64,000 nt of DNA from Aliiroseovarius sp. F20344 (GTDB lineage Bacteria > Pseudomonadota > Alphaproteobacteria > Rhodobacterales > Rhodobacteraceae): the NCBI RefSeq assembly GCF_023016155.1, contig NZ_JALKBG010000003.1, positions 310,001-374,000 of the forward strand. Direction: 5' to 3'. The notes under the pieces are model-generated. The model worked only from the letters and a program-made list of their open reading frames with translations. It made no database searches and was not told where the DNA came from. Shown here piece after piece: positions 44,174 to 53,875 of this stretch. Within the stretch, counting starts at the first letter, position 1, and every line of letters begins with the position of its first letter. The position numbers and the translations under genes were made by a program.

Positions 44174-44941
44174 TCATCCTGTTACGACCACGCCGCCGTC
44201 CACGACGAGCGCCTGACCTGTGATCATCCGGCTGGCTTTCGATGCAAGGAAAAGAGTCGAAGATACAATATCCTCGGGGTCCAGATGCTCCTTCAAGCAC
44301 TGACGCTCCAAATGCGCCGCAAGTGCCGCCGGTTCGGCCCACATATCGAGTTGTTTCTGGGTCAATACCCACCCCGGCGCCAGTGCATTTACCCGGATCT
44401 TGTCTGGCCCAAACTCGCGCGCAAGCGAGCGTGTCATTCCGTTGATCCCACTATTCGCGGTCGTATAGGCAGGATAGCCCATGTTCCCCATCATGTAGCT
44501 GATCGAGGTGAAGTTGATGATCGAACCACCGCCCGCGGCCTTCATCCCCGCCATTACCGCCTGACAGGCAAAGAAATAGGCTTTCAGATTGATCGCTTGC
44601 GCCCAATCCCAAAATTCTTCGGTAACTTCTTCTGTCGTGTGGCGCTGATCATTCGCGGCATTGTTCACCAGAGTGGTGATCTGGCCATTCAATGCGGCGC
44701 ATTCCGCCATCGCGGCCTTCAAAGCGGGAATATCTGTGATGTCGCATTGAACGAAATGCGGGCGGTTGCCGGTTTTGGCTTCCATCTGATCCACAAACTC
44801 CGTCGCGTCCGAGCGGCCGACGAACCCCACCTTAGCCCCTTGGCGAAGGAAGCCTTCGGTCAGCGCGGCTCCAATGCCAGACCCACCTCCGGTGATAAAG
44901 ACTGAAGCGTCTTTCAGATCGTGAAACGTGGCGTGGCTCAT
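44174..44941 (-). CDS. SDR-family dehydrogenase (probable galactose 1-dehydrogenase)
   Basis: A 255-residue short-chain dehydrogenase with NAD(P) motif TGGGSGIG (17-24), NNAA (93-96), S146 and Y159. In this operon it is the only candidate to oxidise galactose to the lactone. The active-site motif reads Y-T-T-A-N, so the usual catalytic Lys (position 163) is Asn. The alignment around it (AYTTANSGINGMTRSLA) leaves little doubt about the position, and the codon reads AAT. The enzyme may be altered or weakened, or belong to a subgroup that tolerates Asn. It starts one base from the dehydratase stop. Confidence 0.8.
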   Translation of the reverse strand: MSHATFHDLKDASVFITGGGSGIGAALTEGFLRQGAKVGFVGRSDATEFVDQMEAKTGNRPHFVQCDITDIPALKAAMAECAALNGQITTLVNNAANDQRHTTEEVTEEFWDWAQAINLKAYFFACQAVMAGMKAAGGGSIINFTSISYMMGNMGYPAYTTANSGINGMTRSLAREFGPDKIRVNALAPGWVLTQKQLDMWAEPAALAAHLERQCLKEHLDPEDIVSSTLFLASKASRMITGQALVVDGGVVVTG

Positions 44942-46656
44942 CAGTGGCTTTCCCTTGTGACAAGGCGGGTGTCTTTTCCGACAAGGAAATCCAGATCTGC
45001 GCCGTACTCAGCTTGCATCACGGTATCAATGTAAAGTTTTGCATAGCCGCGCGTGTAATGGGGCGGATCGGGTTGCCACGCGTCGCGACGGGCGTCCAGC
45101 TCCGCCTCATCCACGATCAACTCCAACGCGCCTTCCGAGGCACTCACGCGGATGCGGTCACCGGTTTTGACCAGCGCCAAGGGACCCCCAGCTTGAGCCT
45201 CGGGCGAGACATGCAGTATCACTGTGCCAAATGCTGTGCCCGACATCCGACCATCCGAAACACGGATCATGTCACGCACGCCTTCACGAACGAGCTTGGC
45301 TGGGATCGGCATGTTGCCAACTTCCGGCATGCCTGGATAGCCTTTCGGTCCGACCCCTTTCAGCACAAGGATCGTATCCGGCGTGACTGGAAGATCATCG
45401 CGGTCGATGTTGGCTTTCATGTCCTCGATATTCTCAAAAACAAATGCTTCGCCTTCGTGCTCCAGCAGGCGGTCGGTGGCCGCTGAGGGCTTCACAATGG
45501 CACCGTTCGGCGCGAGGTTGCCGCGTAGAACGCGCAAACCTGCCGCCGGTTTCACGGGATCTGCAAACGACTTGATGACATCATCGTTGTAGCATTCAGC
45601 ACCCTTTGCATACGCGCTGATGTCACCCGCCAGAACAGTTTTTGCGCTGCGAAGATACCCCGCCTGTGCGAGTTCCTTCAGCACAACCGGCATTCCACCA
45701 GCGTAGCAGAAATCTTCCATCAGGTATTTCCCCGATGGCATACAGTTAACCAACAATGGGATATCGCTTCCCAGCTCAAAATCTTGGAGCGACAGGTCAA
45801 CGCCAACACGTCCTGCCATCGCGAGAAGGTGTACGACGGCGTTGGTGGATCCTCCGACGGCTGCGTTTGCCAGGATTGCATTTTCGAACGCTTCTTTCGT
45901 CATGATGTCTGAAGGCTTGAGGTCTTCATCGACCATCTCGACAATCCGCTTGCCGGTCAGATGAGCAAGGGCCGCGCGCCGTGCATCTACGGCAGGCAGG
46001 GCCGCATTCGTCGGCAGGCTTAATCCCATCGCTTCAACAAGTGAGGCCATTGTGGACGCGGTACCCATCGTCATGCACACGCCTTTTGAGCGGCTCATCC
46101 CGCTTTCGGCTGCCATAAAGTCTTGAAGGGTCATATCACCCGCGCGCACGGCTTCAGAAAACTTCCAGACGTCAGTGCCAGAGCCAATGTCTTTGCCCTT
46201 CCATTTGCCGTTCAGCATTGGGCCAGAACTGACAACAATCGACGGAAGATCAACGCTCGCGGCCCCCATCAATTGGCCTGGCGTGGTTTTGTCGCAACCA
46301 CCCAAAAGAACAACGCCGTCGATGCCATAGGCACGGATCGATTCCTCGACATCCATCGCAAGTAGGTTGCGAAACAGCATTGCTGTGGGTTTCATCTGGG
46401 TTTCGCCCAGCGACATGACAGGGAATTCGACCGGGAATCCGCCAGCCTCCCACACGCCGCGCTTCACGCCCTCGGCCAGATCGCGTAGGCCCGAGTTGCA
46501 GGGCGTGAGTTCGGACCATGTGTTACAGATACCAATAACAGGGCGGCCATCAAACGCGTGGTCGGGAAACCCCTGGTTTTTCATCCATGAACGGTGAATA
46601 AACCCGTCTTTGTCGAGCTTCCCATACCAATGTTGGCTGCGGCGTTTCTTGTTCAT
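44941..46656 (-). CDS. IlvD/Edd-family aldonate dehydratase (probable galactonate or arabinonate dehydratase)
   Basis: Iron-sulfur dehydratases of this family convert sugar acids to 2-keto-3-deoxy acids. The 571 residues contain three cluster cysteines: C53 in TPCNSGL, C121 in GGCDKTTPG and C194 in GVCMTMGTAST. The C-terminal motif SDGRMSGTAFGTVILHVSPEA is also present. The sequence is closer in style to pentonate/hexonate dehydratases than to IlvD (FIHRSWMKNQGFPDHAF near the start). Here it should make 2-keto-3-deoxygalactonate, the DgoK substrate, replacing the enolase-type DgoD of E. coli. Confidence 0.88.
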   Translation of the reverse strand: MNKKRRSQHWYGKLDKDGFIHRSWMKNQGFPDHAFDGRPVIGICNTWSELTPCNSGLRDLAEGVKRGVWEAGGFPVEFPVMSLGETQMKPTAMLFRNLLAMDVEESIRAYGIDGVVLLGGCDKTTPGQLMGAASVDLPSIVVSSGPMLNGKWKGKDIGSGTDVWKFSEAVRAGDMTLQDFMAAESGMSRSKGVCMTMGTASTMASLVEAMGLSLPTNAALPAVDARRAALAHLTGKRIVEMVDEDLKPSDIMTKEAFENAILANAAVGGSTNAVVHLLAMAGRVGVDLSLQDFELGSDIPLLVNCMPSGKYLMEDFCYAGGMPVVLKELAQAGYLRSAKTVLAGDISAYAKGAECYNDDVIKSFADPVKPAAGLRVLRGNLAPNGAIVKPSAATDRLLEHEGEAFVFENIEDMKANIDRDDLPVTPDTILVLKGVGPKGYPGMPEVGNMPIPAKLVREGVRDMIRVSDGRMSGTAFGTVILHVSPEAQAGGPLALVKTGDRIRVSASEGALELIVDEAELDARRDAWQPDPPHYTRGYAKLYIDTVMQAEYGADLDFLVGKDTRLVTRESH

Positions 46657-47996
46657 GCTGCTTTCCTAATTCGCGCCCATTCGGGCACCCAATCACCATG
46701 GGCGACCAACAGGTCACTGACAAGCGATCGGATCTGGCGCAGATCCAATTCCGCAGCAGTGTGAGGGTCCATCATCGCGGCGTGATAAAGATGTTCTGGG
46801 TTTTCATCCAGCAAAGCCCGAACGGTCAGTTCCTGAACGTTGATTTGTGTGCGCATCAGCGCAATCAATTGTGGCGGGATGTCCGTCACGACACTGGGCT
46901 GGACACCATTCATATCCACCAAACAGGGCGTTTCGACCGCTGCCCCCAAAGGCAGTTGCGGGATCTGACCAGTATTCGGCAAGTTTCCGTAGGCCGTATA
47001 GGACTGCCCCGTGACAATCGCGTTCATCATCTCGGCGGCGAATTCGTGGCTTTTCGGTACGTCGATCCCGGCAGCAGATTTCAGTGCAACCGCTTGCTCT
47101 TTCCATTCGTCCTGTTGCTCAATGCAACGCTTGGGATACTCATCCAGCGGAATTCCAAACTCGGCAATCAAGTCGTCACGGCCGTCCTTGATGAACCAAG
47201 GGACATATTCCGCGAAATGCTCAGAGCTTTCGGTGCAGAAGTACCCCAATTGCTCCATCACCTCATAGCGCACTTTGTTGCCACAACGAGGCATAAGAAG
47301 CGGAGGCTTGGGGAAACGGCCTGCGTGATACCCTTCGCCGAGTTTCGGATAGAGGCTGTTGCCAGCCGCATCTTCCAAGCGAAGGAAGAAAGCGACGTGG
47401 TTCACGCCCGCGACTTTGTATCGGATGTCAGCCTCGGCCATGTCCAGATCATGCGCCAGTTCCTGGACCGTGTTTTGCACCGAATGGCAAAGCCCGACCT
47501 GTTTGATATGCGGGAAGCGTTCCGCAAGCGCCCAAGTGTTGATTGCCATCGGATTCACGTACTGCATCAATAGTGCATCCGGGCAGACTGCCTCCATGTC
47601 ACGCGCAACGGACCACAGATGAGGCACGGTTCTCAGACCGCGCATGATGCCGCCAATACCCAGTGTATCGGCAATGGTTTGGCGCAAACCATACTGCTTG
47701 GGCAGCTCAAAATCTGTGATCGTGCACGGATCATAGCCCCCAATCTGGAATGCCGTGACGACGAAATCCGCTCCTTCCAAGGCGCGGCGTTGATCCGAAT
47801 AGGTTTCAACAACAGCACCGGACCCCATGGTCGCGATCATTTTCCTCGCCACAAGCTCGCTTTCGGCAAGCCGAATGTGGTCGATATCCATCAGCGCAAT
47901 CGTGGCGTCTTTCAGCGCCTCGAAATGCAGCATGTCGCCCACGATGTTCTTCATGAAAATCGTTGAGCCGGCACCAATGAAGGTGAGTTTGGTCAT
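46653..47996 (-). CDS. Alpha-galactosidase, glycoside hydrolase family 4 (MelA-like)
   Basis: GH4 enzymes cleave glycosides by an NAD+- and Mn2+-dependent redox-elimination mechanism. The N-terminal dinucleotide loop is FIGAGSTIF (6-14), and the metal ligands are C170 in GLCHSVQ and H200 in GVNHVAFF. The ADTLGIGGIMRGLRTVP segment fits alpha-galactosidases and related enzymes. The 447-residue length is normal. It overlaps both neighbours by 4 bp. With the GH42 enzyme, the operon can open alpha- and beta-linked galactosides in the cytosol. Confidence 0.88.
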   Translation of the reverse strand: MTKLTFIGAGSTIFMKNIVGDMLHFEALKDATIALMDIDHIRLAESELVARKMIATMGSGAVVETYSDQRRALEGADFVVTAFQIGGYDPCTITDFELPKQYGLRQTIADTLGIGGIMRGLRTVPHLWSVARDMEAVCPDALLMQYVNPMAINTWALAERFPHIKQVGLCHSVQNTVQELAHDLDMAEADIRYKVAGVNHVAFFLRLEDAAGNSLYPKLGEGYHAGRFPKPPLLMPRCGNKVRYEVMEQLGYFCTESSEHFAEYVPWFIKDGRDDLIAEFGIPLDEYPKRCIEQQDEWKEQAVALKSAAGIDVPKSHEFAAEMMNAIVTGQSYTAYGNLPNTGQIPQLPLGAAVETPCLVDMNGVQPSVVTDIPPQLIALMRTQINVQELTVRALLDENPEHLYHAAMMDPHTAAELDLRQIRSLVSDLLVAHGDWVPEWARIRKAA

Positions 47997-48841
47997 TTAA
48001 CAGCTCCGAGTGTGAGACCAGCGATGAAATGGCGTTGCATCAGGAAGAACATGGCCACCGGCGGCAAGGCCGCGACGATGGAACCTGCGCTCATCAAATG
48101 ATACTGCGCCACGAACTGCGAGTTGAACGATGTGATCCCGGCTGTCACGGGCTGTGCGTCCGGCCCCTGTGTCAGAACAATCGCCCAGAAATAATCGTTC
48201 CAGATGAAGGTGAAGATCAGGACAGACAGTGCGGCAATGGCAGGCTTCATCAGGGGCAGTACGACGTACCAGAAGATGCGCCATTCTGCGATACCTTCGA
48301 CGCGAGCGGCTTCGATCAGTTCGAACGGCAATGCACGAATGAAGTTGCGCATGAAGAGTGTGCAGAACCCGGTTTGAAACGCAATGTGAAACAGGACCAG
48401 CCCCAGCTTGGTGTCATATAGGCCAGCCGATACGGTCAAGTCGCGCACCGGAACCATCAGGATCTGGAACGGAACGAAGTTGCCCGCGATGAACATGAAA
48501 AAGATCAGCAGGTTGCCACGAAAGCGGTAGATGCCCAGCGCGAACCCCGTCATGCAGGATAGGGCCACAGCGCCAATTACCGTCGGGACTGTGATCAGGA
48601 CCGAGTTCAGCATGTATCGCGGCATGTCTGACTCAAGGAAAACCTTGCCGTAGTTGGTGAAGAACTCGAACGAGGTCGGCATCCCCCAATAGTTGCCATT
48701 GGTGAAATCTGCCAGCGGACGGACCGAGAAAAGCGCCACTGCCAGCAGGGGCAGAAGCCACATGATCAGAACGAGGGGTACCAGCGCCTGATAGGTAACC
48801 TGTGCGCCGCGCGACCGTTTTTCGATAGGTGTTGGAAACAT
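47993..48841 (-). CDS. Sugar ABC transporter permease (MalG-like)
   Basis: This inner-membrane subunit of a CUT1 carbohydrate importer has 282 residues and six predicted spans. The EAA loop is ELIEAARVEGIAEWRIFWYVVLPLMKPAIAAL, followed by FIWNDYFWAIVLTQ, typical of MalG-type subunits. It overlaps the GH4 gene and starts 4 bp past the MalF-like gene. The ligand is probably a galactoside oligosaccharide, judged from the enzymes encoded alongside. Confidence 0.93.
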   Translation of the reverse strand: MFPTPIEKRSRGAQVTYQALVPLVLIMWLLPLLAVALFSVRPLADFTNGNYWGMPTSFEFFTNYGKVFLESDMPRYMLNSVLITVPTVIGAVALSCMTGFALGIYRFRGNLLIFFMFIAGNFVPFQILMVPVRDLTVSAGLYDTKLGLVLFHIAFQTGFCTLFMRNFIRALPFELIEAARVEGIAEWRIFWYVVLPLMKPAIAALSVLIFTFIWNDYFWAIVLTQGPDAQPVTAGITSFNSQFVAQYHLMSAGSIVAALPPVAMFFLMQRHFIAGLTLGAVK

Positions 48842-48845
48842 CGTC

Positions 48846-49760
48846 TTACCTCCGCGCCGCTTTTTCGTCTTGGTACATCTGCCACAGGAAGTAGCCGATG
48901 AAGACCAGCATGATCAGGAACAGCACCACCGCGATGGCCGAGCCGTACCCCATGCGGAACCCGTATTCCGACAGCGCTTTTTCAAACATGTAGAAGCTAA
49001 GCACGCGGGTCGATCCGAATGGTCCACCATTGGTCATGATCGAAATCAGGTCGAACGAGCGCAGCGCGCCAATTATGGTCACCACGAACGCAATGAATGT
49101 TGCGGGTTTCAATTGTGGCAGGATCACATGCCAGAGCATCCTCCAGCCTTTCGCGCCATCCAAACGTCCAGCTTCGATCTGCTCGGGATCAACGGCATTC
49201 AGTCCGGTGAGATACAGGATCATGCAATACGCCGTCTGAGGCCAAAGGCCCGCGGCGATGATCCCATAGGTGGCGGTGTTTGGATTGCCCAGAATGCCGC
49301 CACGCACATCAATGCCGAACCAACCGGTGATGATGTCGAACAAGCCGACATTGGGCAGGTAGAACCAGCTGAACACCAAGCCGACGACCACTTGGCTGAG
49401 CACGAAAGGGAAGAAGAAGAGCGACTTGTAAAGCCGGATCCCCACAATGGTCTGATTCAGGAAGAGCGCGATGAACAGACCTGCCGGAATGGCCAGCAGA
49501 TACAGCGCCAGCCATTTCACGTTGTTCCAAAGCGAGATCTCGAACGCGCGGTCACCGACAAGTTCTTGATAGTTGCCAATGCCTACATACGTTGCCTCTC
49601 CCAACCCGTCCCACTCGTAGAGCGAAATATTGAAGCTCTGTCCAATCGGAATGATCACGTAGATGGCGAAGAACAGAATGCCCGGAGCTAAGAACAGCAA
49701 GGGCGTCAAGATCATCCGGTTGCGCCGGGCCCAGCTCATGTCAGATTGCGCGGTAGACAT
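48846..49760 (-). CDS. Sugar ABC transporter permease (MalF-like)
   Basis: This is the partner CUT1 permease, 304 residues with six spans and an opening FLAPGILFFAIYVIIPIGQSFNISLYEWDGLG that is common in this group. Its EAA loop is EQIEAGRLDGAKGWRMLWHVILPQLKPATFIAFV. It is separated from the binding-protein gene by a 124-bp gap with a stem-loop, as in many sugar operons where the binding protein is made in excess. Confidence 0.93.
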   Translation of the reverse strand: MSTAQSDMSWARRNRMILTPLLFLAPGILFFAIYVIIPIGQSFNISLYEWDGLGEATYVGIGNYQELVGDRAFEISLWNNVKWLALYLLAIPAGLFIALFLNQTIVGIRLYKSLFFFPFVLSQVVVGLVFSWFYLPNVGLFDIITGWFGIDVRGGILGNPNTATYGIIAAGLWPQTAYCMILYLTGLNAVDPEQIEAGRLDGAKGWRMLWHVILPQLKPATFIAFVVTIIGALRSFDLISIMTNGGPFGSTRVLSFYMFEKALSEYGFRMGYGSAIAVVLFLIMLVFIGYFLWQMYQDEKAARR

Positions 49761-49849
49761 CGCGTTCCTCCCTTGGACACGTCATGGGGAAGCCCCGTAA
49801 AGCTTGCCGATAGCGTGCGATGGTTGTGTTGATGCCGCAAGGGGCAAGC

Positions 49850-49872
49850 GCCCCACGCATGACACGTGGGGC
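49850..49872 (-). terminator. Intercistronic stem-loop after the sugar-binding protein gene
   Basis: A perfect 8-bp stem, GCCCCACG (49850-49857) with CGTGGGGC (49865-49872), lies 12 bp past the binding-protein stop. The 5' arm can also pair with GGGGC at 49841-49845 in an alternative hairpin. No T tract follows, so it probably stabilises the upstream mRNA or terminates partially, lowering permease expression. Confidence 0.65.
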
Positions 49873-49884
49873 ACCTGTGAGAAA

Positions 49885-51138
49885 TTATTTGTAGATACGC
49901 TGACGTGCGTCTTCCAAACGGTTCAGGATGTCTTCCAGATTGTCCGGGAACACCATGAACTCCTGCAGGCCTTCCATGCCAACCGACGCCATTTCGGCGG
50001 GGAAGTCACGGTCGAAGAACTGCGCGATTCCGCCTGTGGCGTTGTTCGACAGCATCTCGAAGCCCTGTTTGATGAACTCGTCATCTGCCACGGATGCATT
50101 CGCGTTCACGGGCAGCTGACCAAGGCCATCCGGGCCGTTGATCTTTGTCTGCACATCCGGCGACGTCACAAACTGCAGGAACGCACGCGCTGCTGCTTTG
50201 TTCTGCGCGTTCGATGCGATGTGGAACGTGTCGGTCGGGGCGTCTTCACCCATCGGCACGTCTGCGATCTTCGGGAACTGGTAGAAGTCGATTTGATCAT
50301 CTGTCAGGCCAGCTTCACGCAAGTGAGGCACCACGAAGTTACCCATCAGGTAAGCCGTTGCTTCACCGTTCACGAAGAAGGGCAGAGCTTCCTGCCAGCT
50401 GTAGGTCTGGTGGTCGTCAATGAAGGCGCCCATATCGATCAGCTTGCGCCAGTTGGCGAAAGTTGCACGAACTTCGTCCGACGTCCATTCTGCCTCACCA
50501 GTCGCAAGCTTCATATGGAAGTCAAACCCATTGGTGCGCATGTTCAGATAGTCAAACCAGCCACCCGCAGTCCACAGGAACTTCGACCCGATGGTGTAGC
50601 ACTTGCGGCCCGAATCGACGATCTTCTGACAGTTGGCAATCTCTTCATCGAATGTGGCGGGCTCGGTCAGGCCCAGCTCGTTAAAGATATCTTCGCGGTA
50701 GTAGATACCCCACTGATAGTACGTGTACGGCACGCCGTACTGCTTGCCGTCCATGGTCATCGCGCCTTTGACGCTGTCCAGTCCGGGCAGGTCGCCGTTT
50801 GCGTACATGTCCGAAATATCCTCGAACAGGCCAGCGTTCACATAGGGAGCCATACGGTTGGCCGCGTACCAGTTGATCACATCGGGCGGATTCGCCGTAA
50901 GTGCGTTACGAATCTGGCTTTTCCAGGCTTCGCGGTCCACGACTTCCAGCTCGACAGTCAGGCCGGAATGCATGGCGTCAAAGTCAGCCGCCAGGCCTTC
51001 CATGATCGCGCGCGGAGCCGGGTTAGACATATCCGAGATGATACGAAGTGTGCCCGACAAATCCTCGGCCATAGCCGAGGTCGCCAGACCTGCGGTGACA
51101 GCCACTGCAGCAACAGAAGCTTTCATTGAATTCAGCAT
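49885..51138 (-). CDS. Sugar-binding protein of the CUT1 ABC transporter (SBP_bac_1 family)
   Basis: This periplasmic receptor has a Sec signal (MLNSMKASVAAVAVTAGLATSAMAED, cleavage after AMA). The mature part shows GTLRIISDMSNPAPRAIMEGLAADFDAMHSGLTVELE, KQYGVPYTYYQWGIYYREDIFNELG and AAARAFLQFVTSPDVQ, typical of family 1 binding proteins. The ATG at 51138 has GGAGG well placed and gives 417 residues. It is the first gene of the galactoside operon, divergent from the IclR regulator, with operator-like repeats in the gap. Confidence 0.92.
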   Translation of the reverse strand: MLNSMKASVAAVAVTAGLATSAMAEDLSGTLRIISDMSNPAPRAIMEGLAADFDAMHSGLTVELEVVDREAWKSQIRNALTANPPDVINWYAANRMAPYVNAGLFEDISDMYANGDLPGLDSVKGAMTMDGKQYGVPYTYYQWGIYYREDIFNELGLTEPATFDEEIANCQKIVDSGRKCYTIGSKFLWTAGGWFDYLNMRTNGFDFHMKLATGEAEWTSDEVRATFANWRKLIDMGAFIDDHQTYSWQEALPFFVNGEATAYLMGNFVVPHLREAGLTDDQIDFYQFPKIADVPMGEDAPTDTFHIASNAQNKAAARAFLQFVTSPDVQTKINGPDGLGQLPVNANASVADDEFIKQGFEMLSNNATGGIAQFFDRDFPAEMASVGMEGLQEFMVFPDNLEDILNRLEDARQRIYK

Positions 51139-51172
51139 GAGTTTCCTCCCAAGGTTTTCAGCCAATTCTTAG

Positions 51173-51206
51173 TTCCATATATTGAAACTTACGTTCAACT
51201 ATTGAA
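51173..51206. promoter_or_regulatory. Array of TTSAA-type half-sites in the SBP/IclR divergent gap (candidate operator)
   Basis: Four pentamers alternate in direction: TTCCA (51173-51177), TTGAA (51182-51186), TTCAA (51194-51198) and TTGAA (51202-51206). Neighbouring pairs form overlapping palindromes, the best being TTCAA-CTA-TTGAA. They lie 35-70 bp upstream of the binding-protein start and about 70-100 bp upstream of the IclR gene. This is where an IclR dimer or tetramer controlling both directions would bind. Confidence 0.5.
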
Positions 51207-51275
51207 ACTATGCGAAATCAAGGTTACAGATGTCAACAGTTTCCTTAGGAGGACGGGAAACAGGAGGAGAGTCAT

Positions 51276-52070
51276 ATGGGTTCAATGGAGACGCCCCCAG
51301 AGGCCACCGGCGGCACAGTCGGGAAGGCACTGCACGTATTGGATATGGTTGCTGAAAAAATGCGGCCGGTCAGGTTCAATGACGTACTGGCCAATTCGCC
51401 CTATCCCAAAGCGACGCTGTATCGCCTGCTGCAAACCCTGACCACACAGGGGCTGCTTAGCTATGACGAAGAACGCCAGACCTATGCGCCCGGAATGCGC
51501 CTTGTACGTTTGGCGCATTCGGCGTGGCGTCAAAGCTCGCTTGCTCCGGTCGCACGACCGTTTCTGGACGCGCTGTCACAAGAGGTCGGCGAAACGATTC
51601 ACTTGGCTCAGATCGACCACGGGCAGGTGCTATATGTCGACAAGCGAAACGCCGCCCAGCCGGTCGAGATGTTCTCGCAAGCGGGCAAGGTTGGCCCCGG
51701 ATATTGTACCGGAGTTGGCAAAGCCATGATGGCGTTTCTAAAGCCCGCCGACCAAGAACAGGCCATCCAGAATCAGTCTTTCTTCAGACATACGGAACAC
51801 ACGCTAACTAACGCTGATGCACTGCGCTCCGAGTTTGCCGAGATTCGCGAAGAGGGCGTTGCCTACGACCGAGAAGAACACGAGCCCGGCATCATTTGTA
51901 TTGCCGCGCCCATCCTGTCTTCAAACTCCCGCGTGATCGGAGCACTTTCGATCACAACCACCACTCACAAATACTCGCTGGAAGCACTGAACGAACTGCG
52001 TCCGCTGCTTCTGAACGCCGCAAATGAGATCGCCCAAGCTGCCGAAAACTGGCAGTTTCCCAGCTCGTAA
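51276..52070 (+). CDS. IclR-family transcriptional regulator of the galactoside locus
   Basis: The 264-residue protein has an N-terminal winged helix (VGKALHVLDMVAEKMRPVRFNDVLANSPYPKATLYRLLQTL, about 15-57) and a C-terminal IclR effector domain with LSQEVGETIHLAQIDHGQVLYVDKR, GYCTGVGKAMMAFL, EGVAYDREEHEPGIICIAAPI and IGALSITTT. It is divergent from the sugar-binding protein and 15 bp upstream of the transport ATPase gene. It probably controls the locus in response to a galactose-pathway metabolite. Whether it represses or activates cannot be read here. Confidence 0.88.
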   Translation: MGSMETPPEATGGTVGKALHVLDMVAEKMRPVRFNDVLANSPYPKATLYRLLQTLTTQGLLSYDEERQTYAPGMRLVRLAHSAWRQSSLAPVARPFLDALSQEVGETIHLAQIDHGQVLYVDKRNAAQPVEMFSQAGKVGPGYCTGVGKAMMAFLKPADQEQAIQNQSFFRHTEHTLTNADALRSEFAEIREEGVAYDREEHEPGIICIAAPILSSNSRVIGALSITTTTHKYSLEALNELRPLLLNAANEIAQAAENWQFPSS

Positions 52071-52085
52071 ATAGGAGAGTTCACC

Positions 52086-53147
<1,062 letters not shown>

Positions 53148-53164
53148 CATCGGGCACATAGCAC

Positions 53165-53190
53165 CTCTACCGCCTTAATGGGCGGTGGAG
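53165..53190 (+). terminator. Stem-loop after the sugar ABC ATPase gene
   Basis: CTCTACCGCC (53165-53174) pairs with GGCGGTGGAG (53181-53190), with one wobble, 18 bp past the stop. A T-rich tail is missing, so termination efficiency is uncertain. Confidence 0.55.
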
Positions 53191-53455
53191 TCCGGCAATC
53201 CTGCGCCCAAGGTGGATTTGCACCCGCGCGTGACATCTGTCCTCATCACGGATGAGCCCAACACGGATATTTTGGATCGAAGATGATGGCGCGCGCGGTT
53301 TTCGCAATGCGGACAATGGTCAATCAGGACAAACACGGGTTAATCGAGCCTCAAATCCAGGCAGGAAATGTCGGCCACAACGCCCGCGCTATTGGCGCAG
53401 CCAGTAGCCCTATTTTCTCGCAATTCCTACTGAACACCAATGCCGGACTTTCAGC

Positions 53456-53478
53456 GATTTGACGCGGCACGTCAAATC
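53456..53478. repeat. Perfect 9-bp inverted repeat upstream of tRNA-Gly
   Basis: GATTTGACG (53456-53464) and CGTCAAATC (53470-53478) flank CGGCA. It is isolated in noncoding DNA, about 230 bp before the tRNA. It could be an operator, a terminator remnant or a recombination site; nothing decides between these. Confidence 0.45.
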
Positions 53479-53707
53479 CAACCTTTGTTCGCTTCTATAC
53501 TCATAGCCGGGAGCCTAGGGTCAAAACCGGACGTTTGCACCGAAGAGGTGAATGGTAGCTCAGTCCCGCTCAGCAGACCTTAATGCAATGTGCAACGAAT
53601 GTCCGTTCTCCGCCCCTTTTTATCATTCGATTGTCCACTCTTTTGATTTCCTATGTTGGGCACCCTTGACGCCCAGAAGCGCATGAAATATGTCCTATTT
53701 TCACTGC

Positions 53708-53781
53708 GCGGGCGTTGTGTAGTGGTAAGACCTTAGCCTTCCAAGCTAATGACGCGGGTTCGATTCCCGCCGCCCGCTCCA
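53708..53781 (+). tRNA. tRNA-Gly (anticodon TCC)
   Basis: The cloverleaf folds by hand. The acceptor GCGGGCG (53708-53714) pairs with CGCCCGC (53771-53777). The anticodon stem TTAGC/GCTAA encloses loop CTTCCAA with anticodon TCC. The T stem GCGGG/CCCGC encloses TTCGATT. The discriminator is T, followed by an encoded CCA. A truncated copy lies about 15 kb to the left in the same orientation. Confidence 0.95.
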
Positions 53782-53875
53782 AACCTTCCCAACATTCTCG
53801 GATTTGCGTTCGTCAGGGTCTGGATATTGTGTTTAATACCACTATGGTAGCGCAACCAATATCTGGGGGATGCTC

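Larger units (their letters stand above)
53148..53707. other. Intergenic region between the ABC ATPase gene and tRNA-Gly
   Basis: About 560 bp with no coding sequence I can support. It contains a stem-loop close to the ATPase stop, a perfect 9-bp inverted repeat at 53456-53478, and from about 53667 the upstream sequence that is duplicated at 38619. The tRNA promoter must lie near the end. No integrase, transposase remnant or terminal repeats of an IS were seen. Confidence 0.5.
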
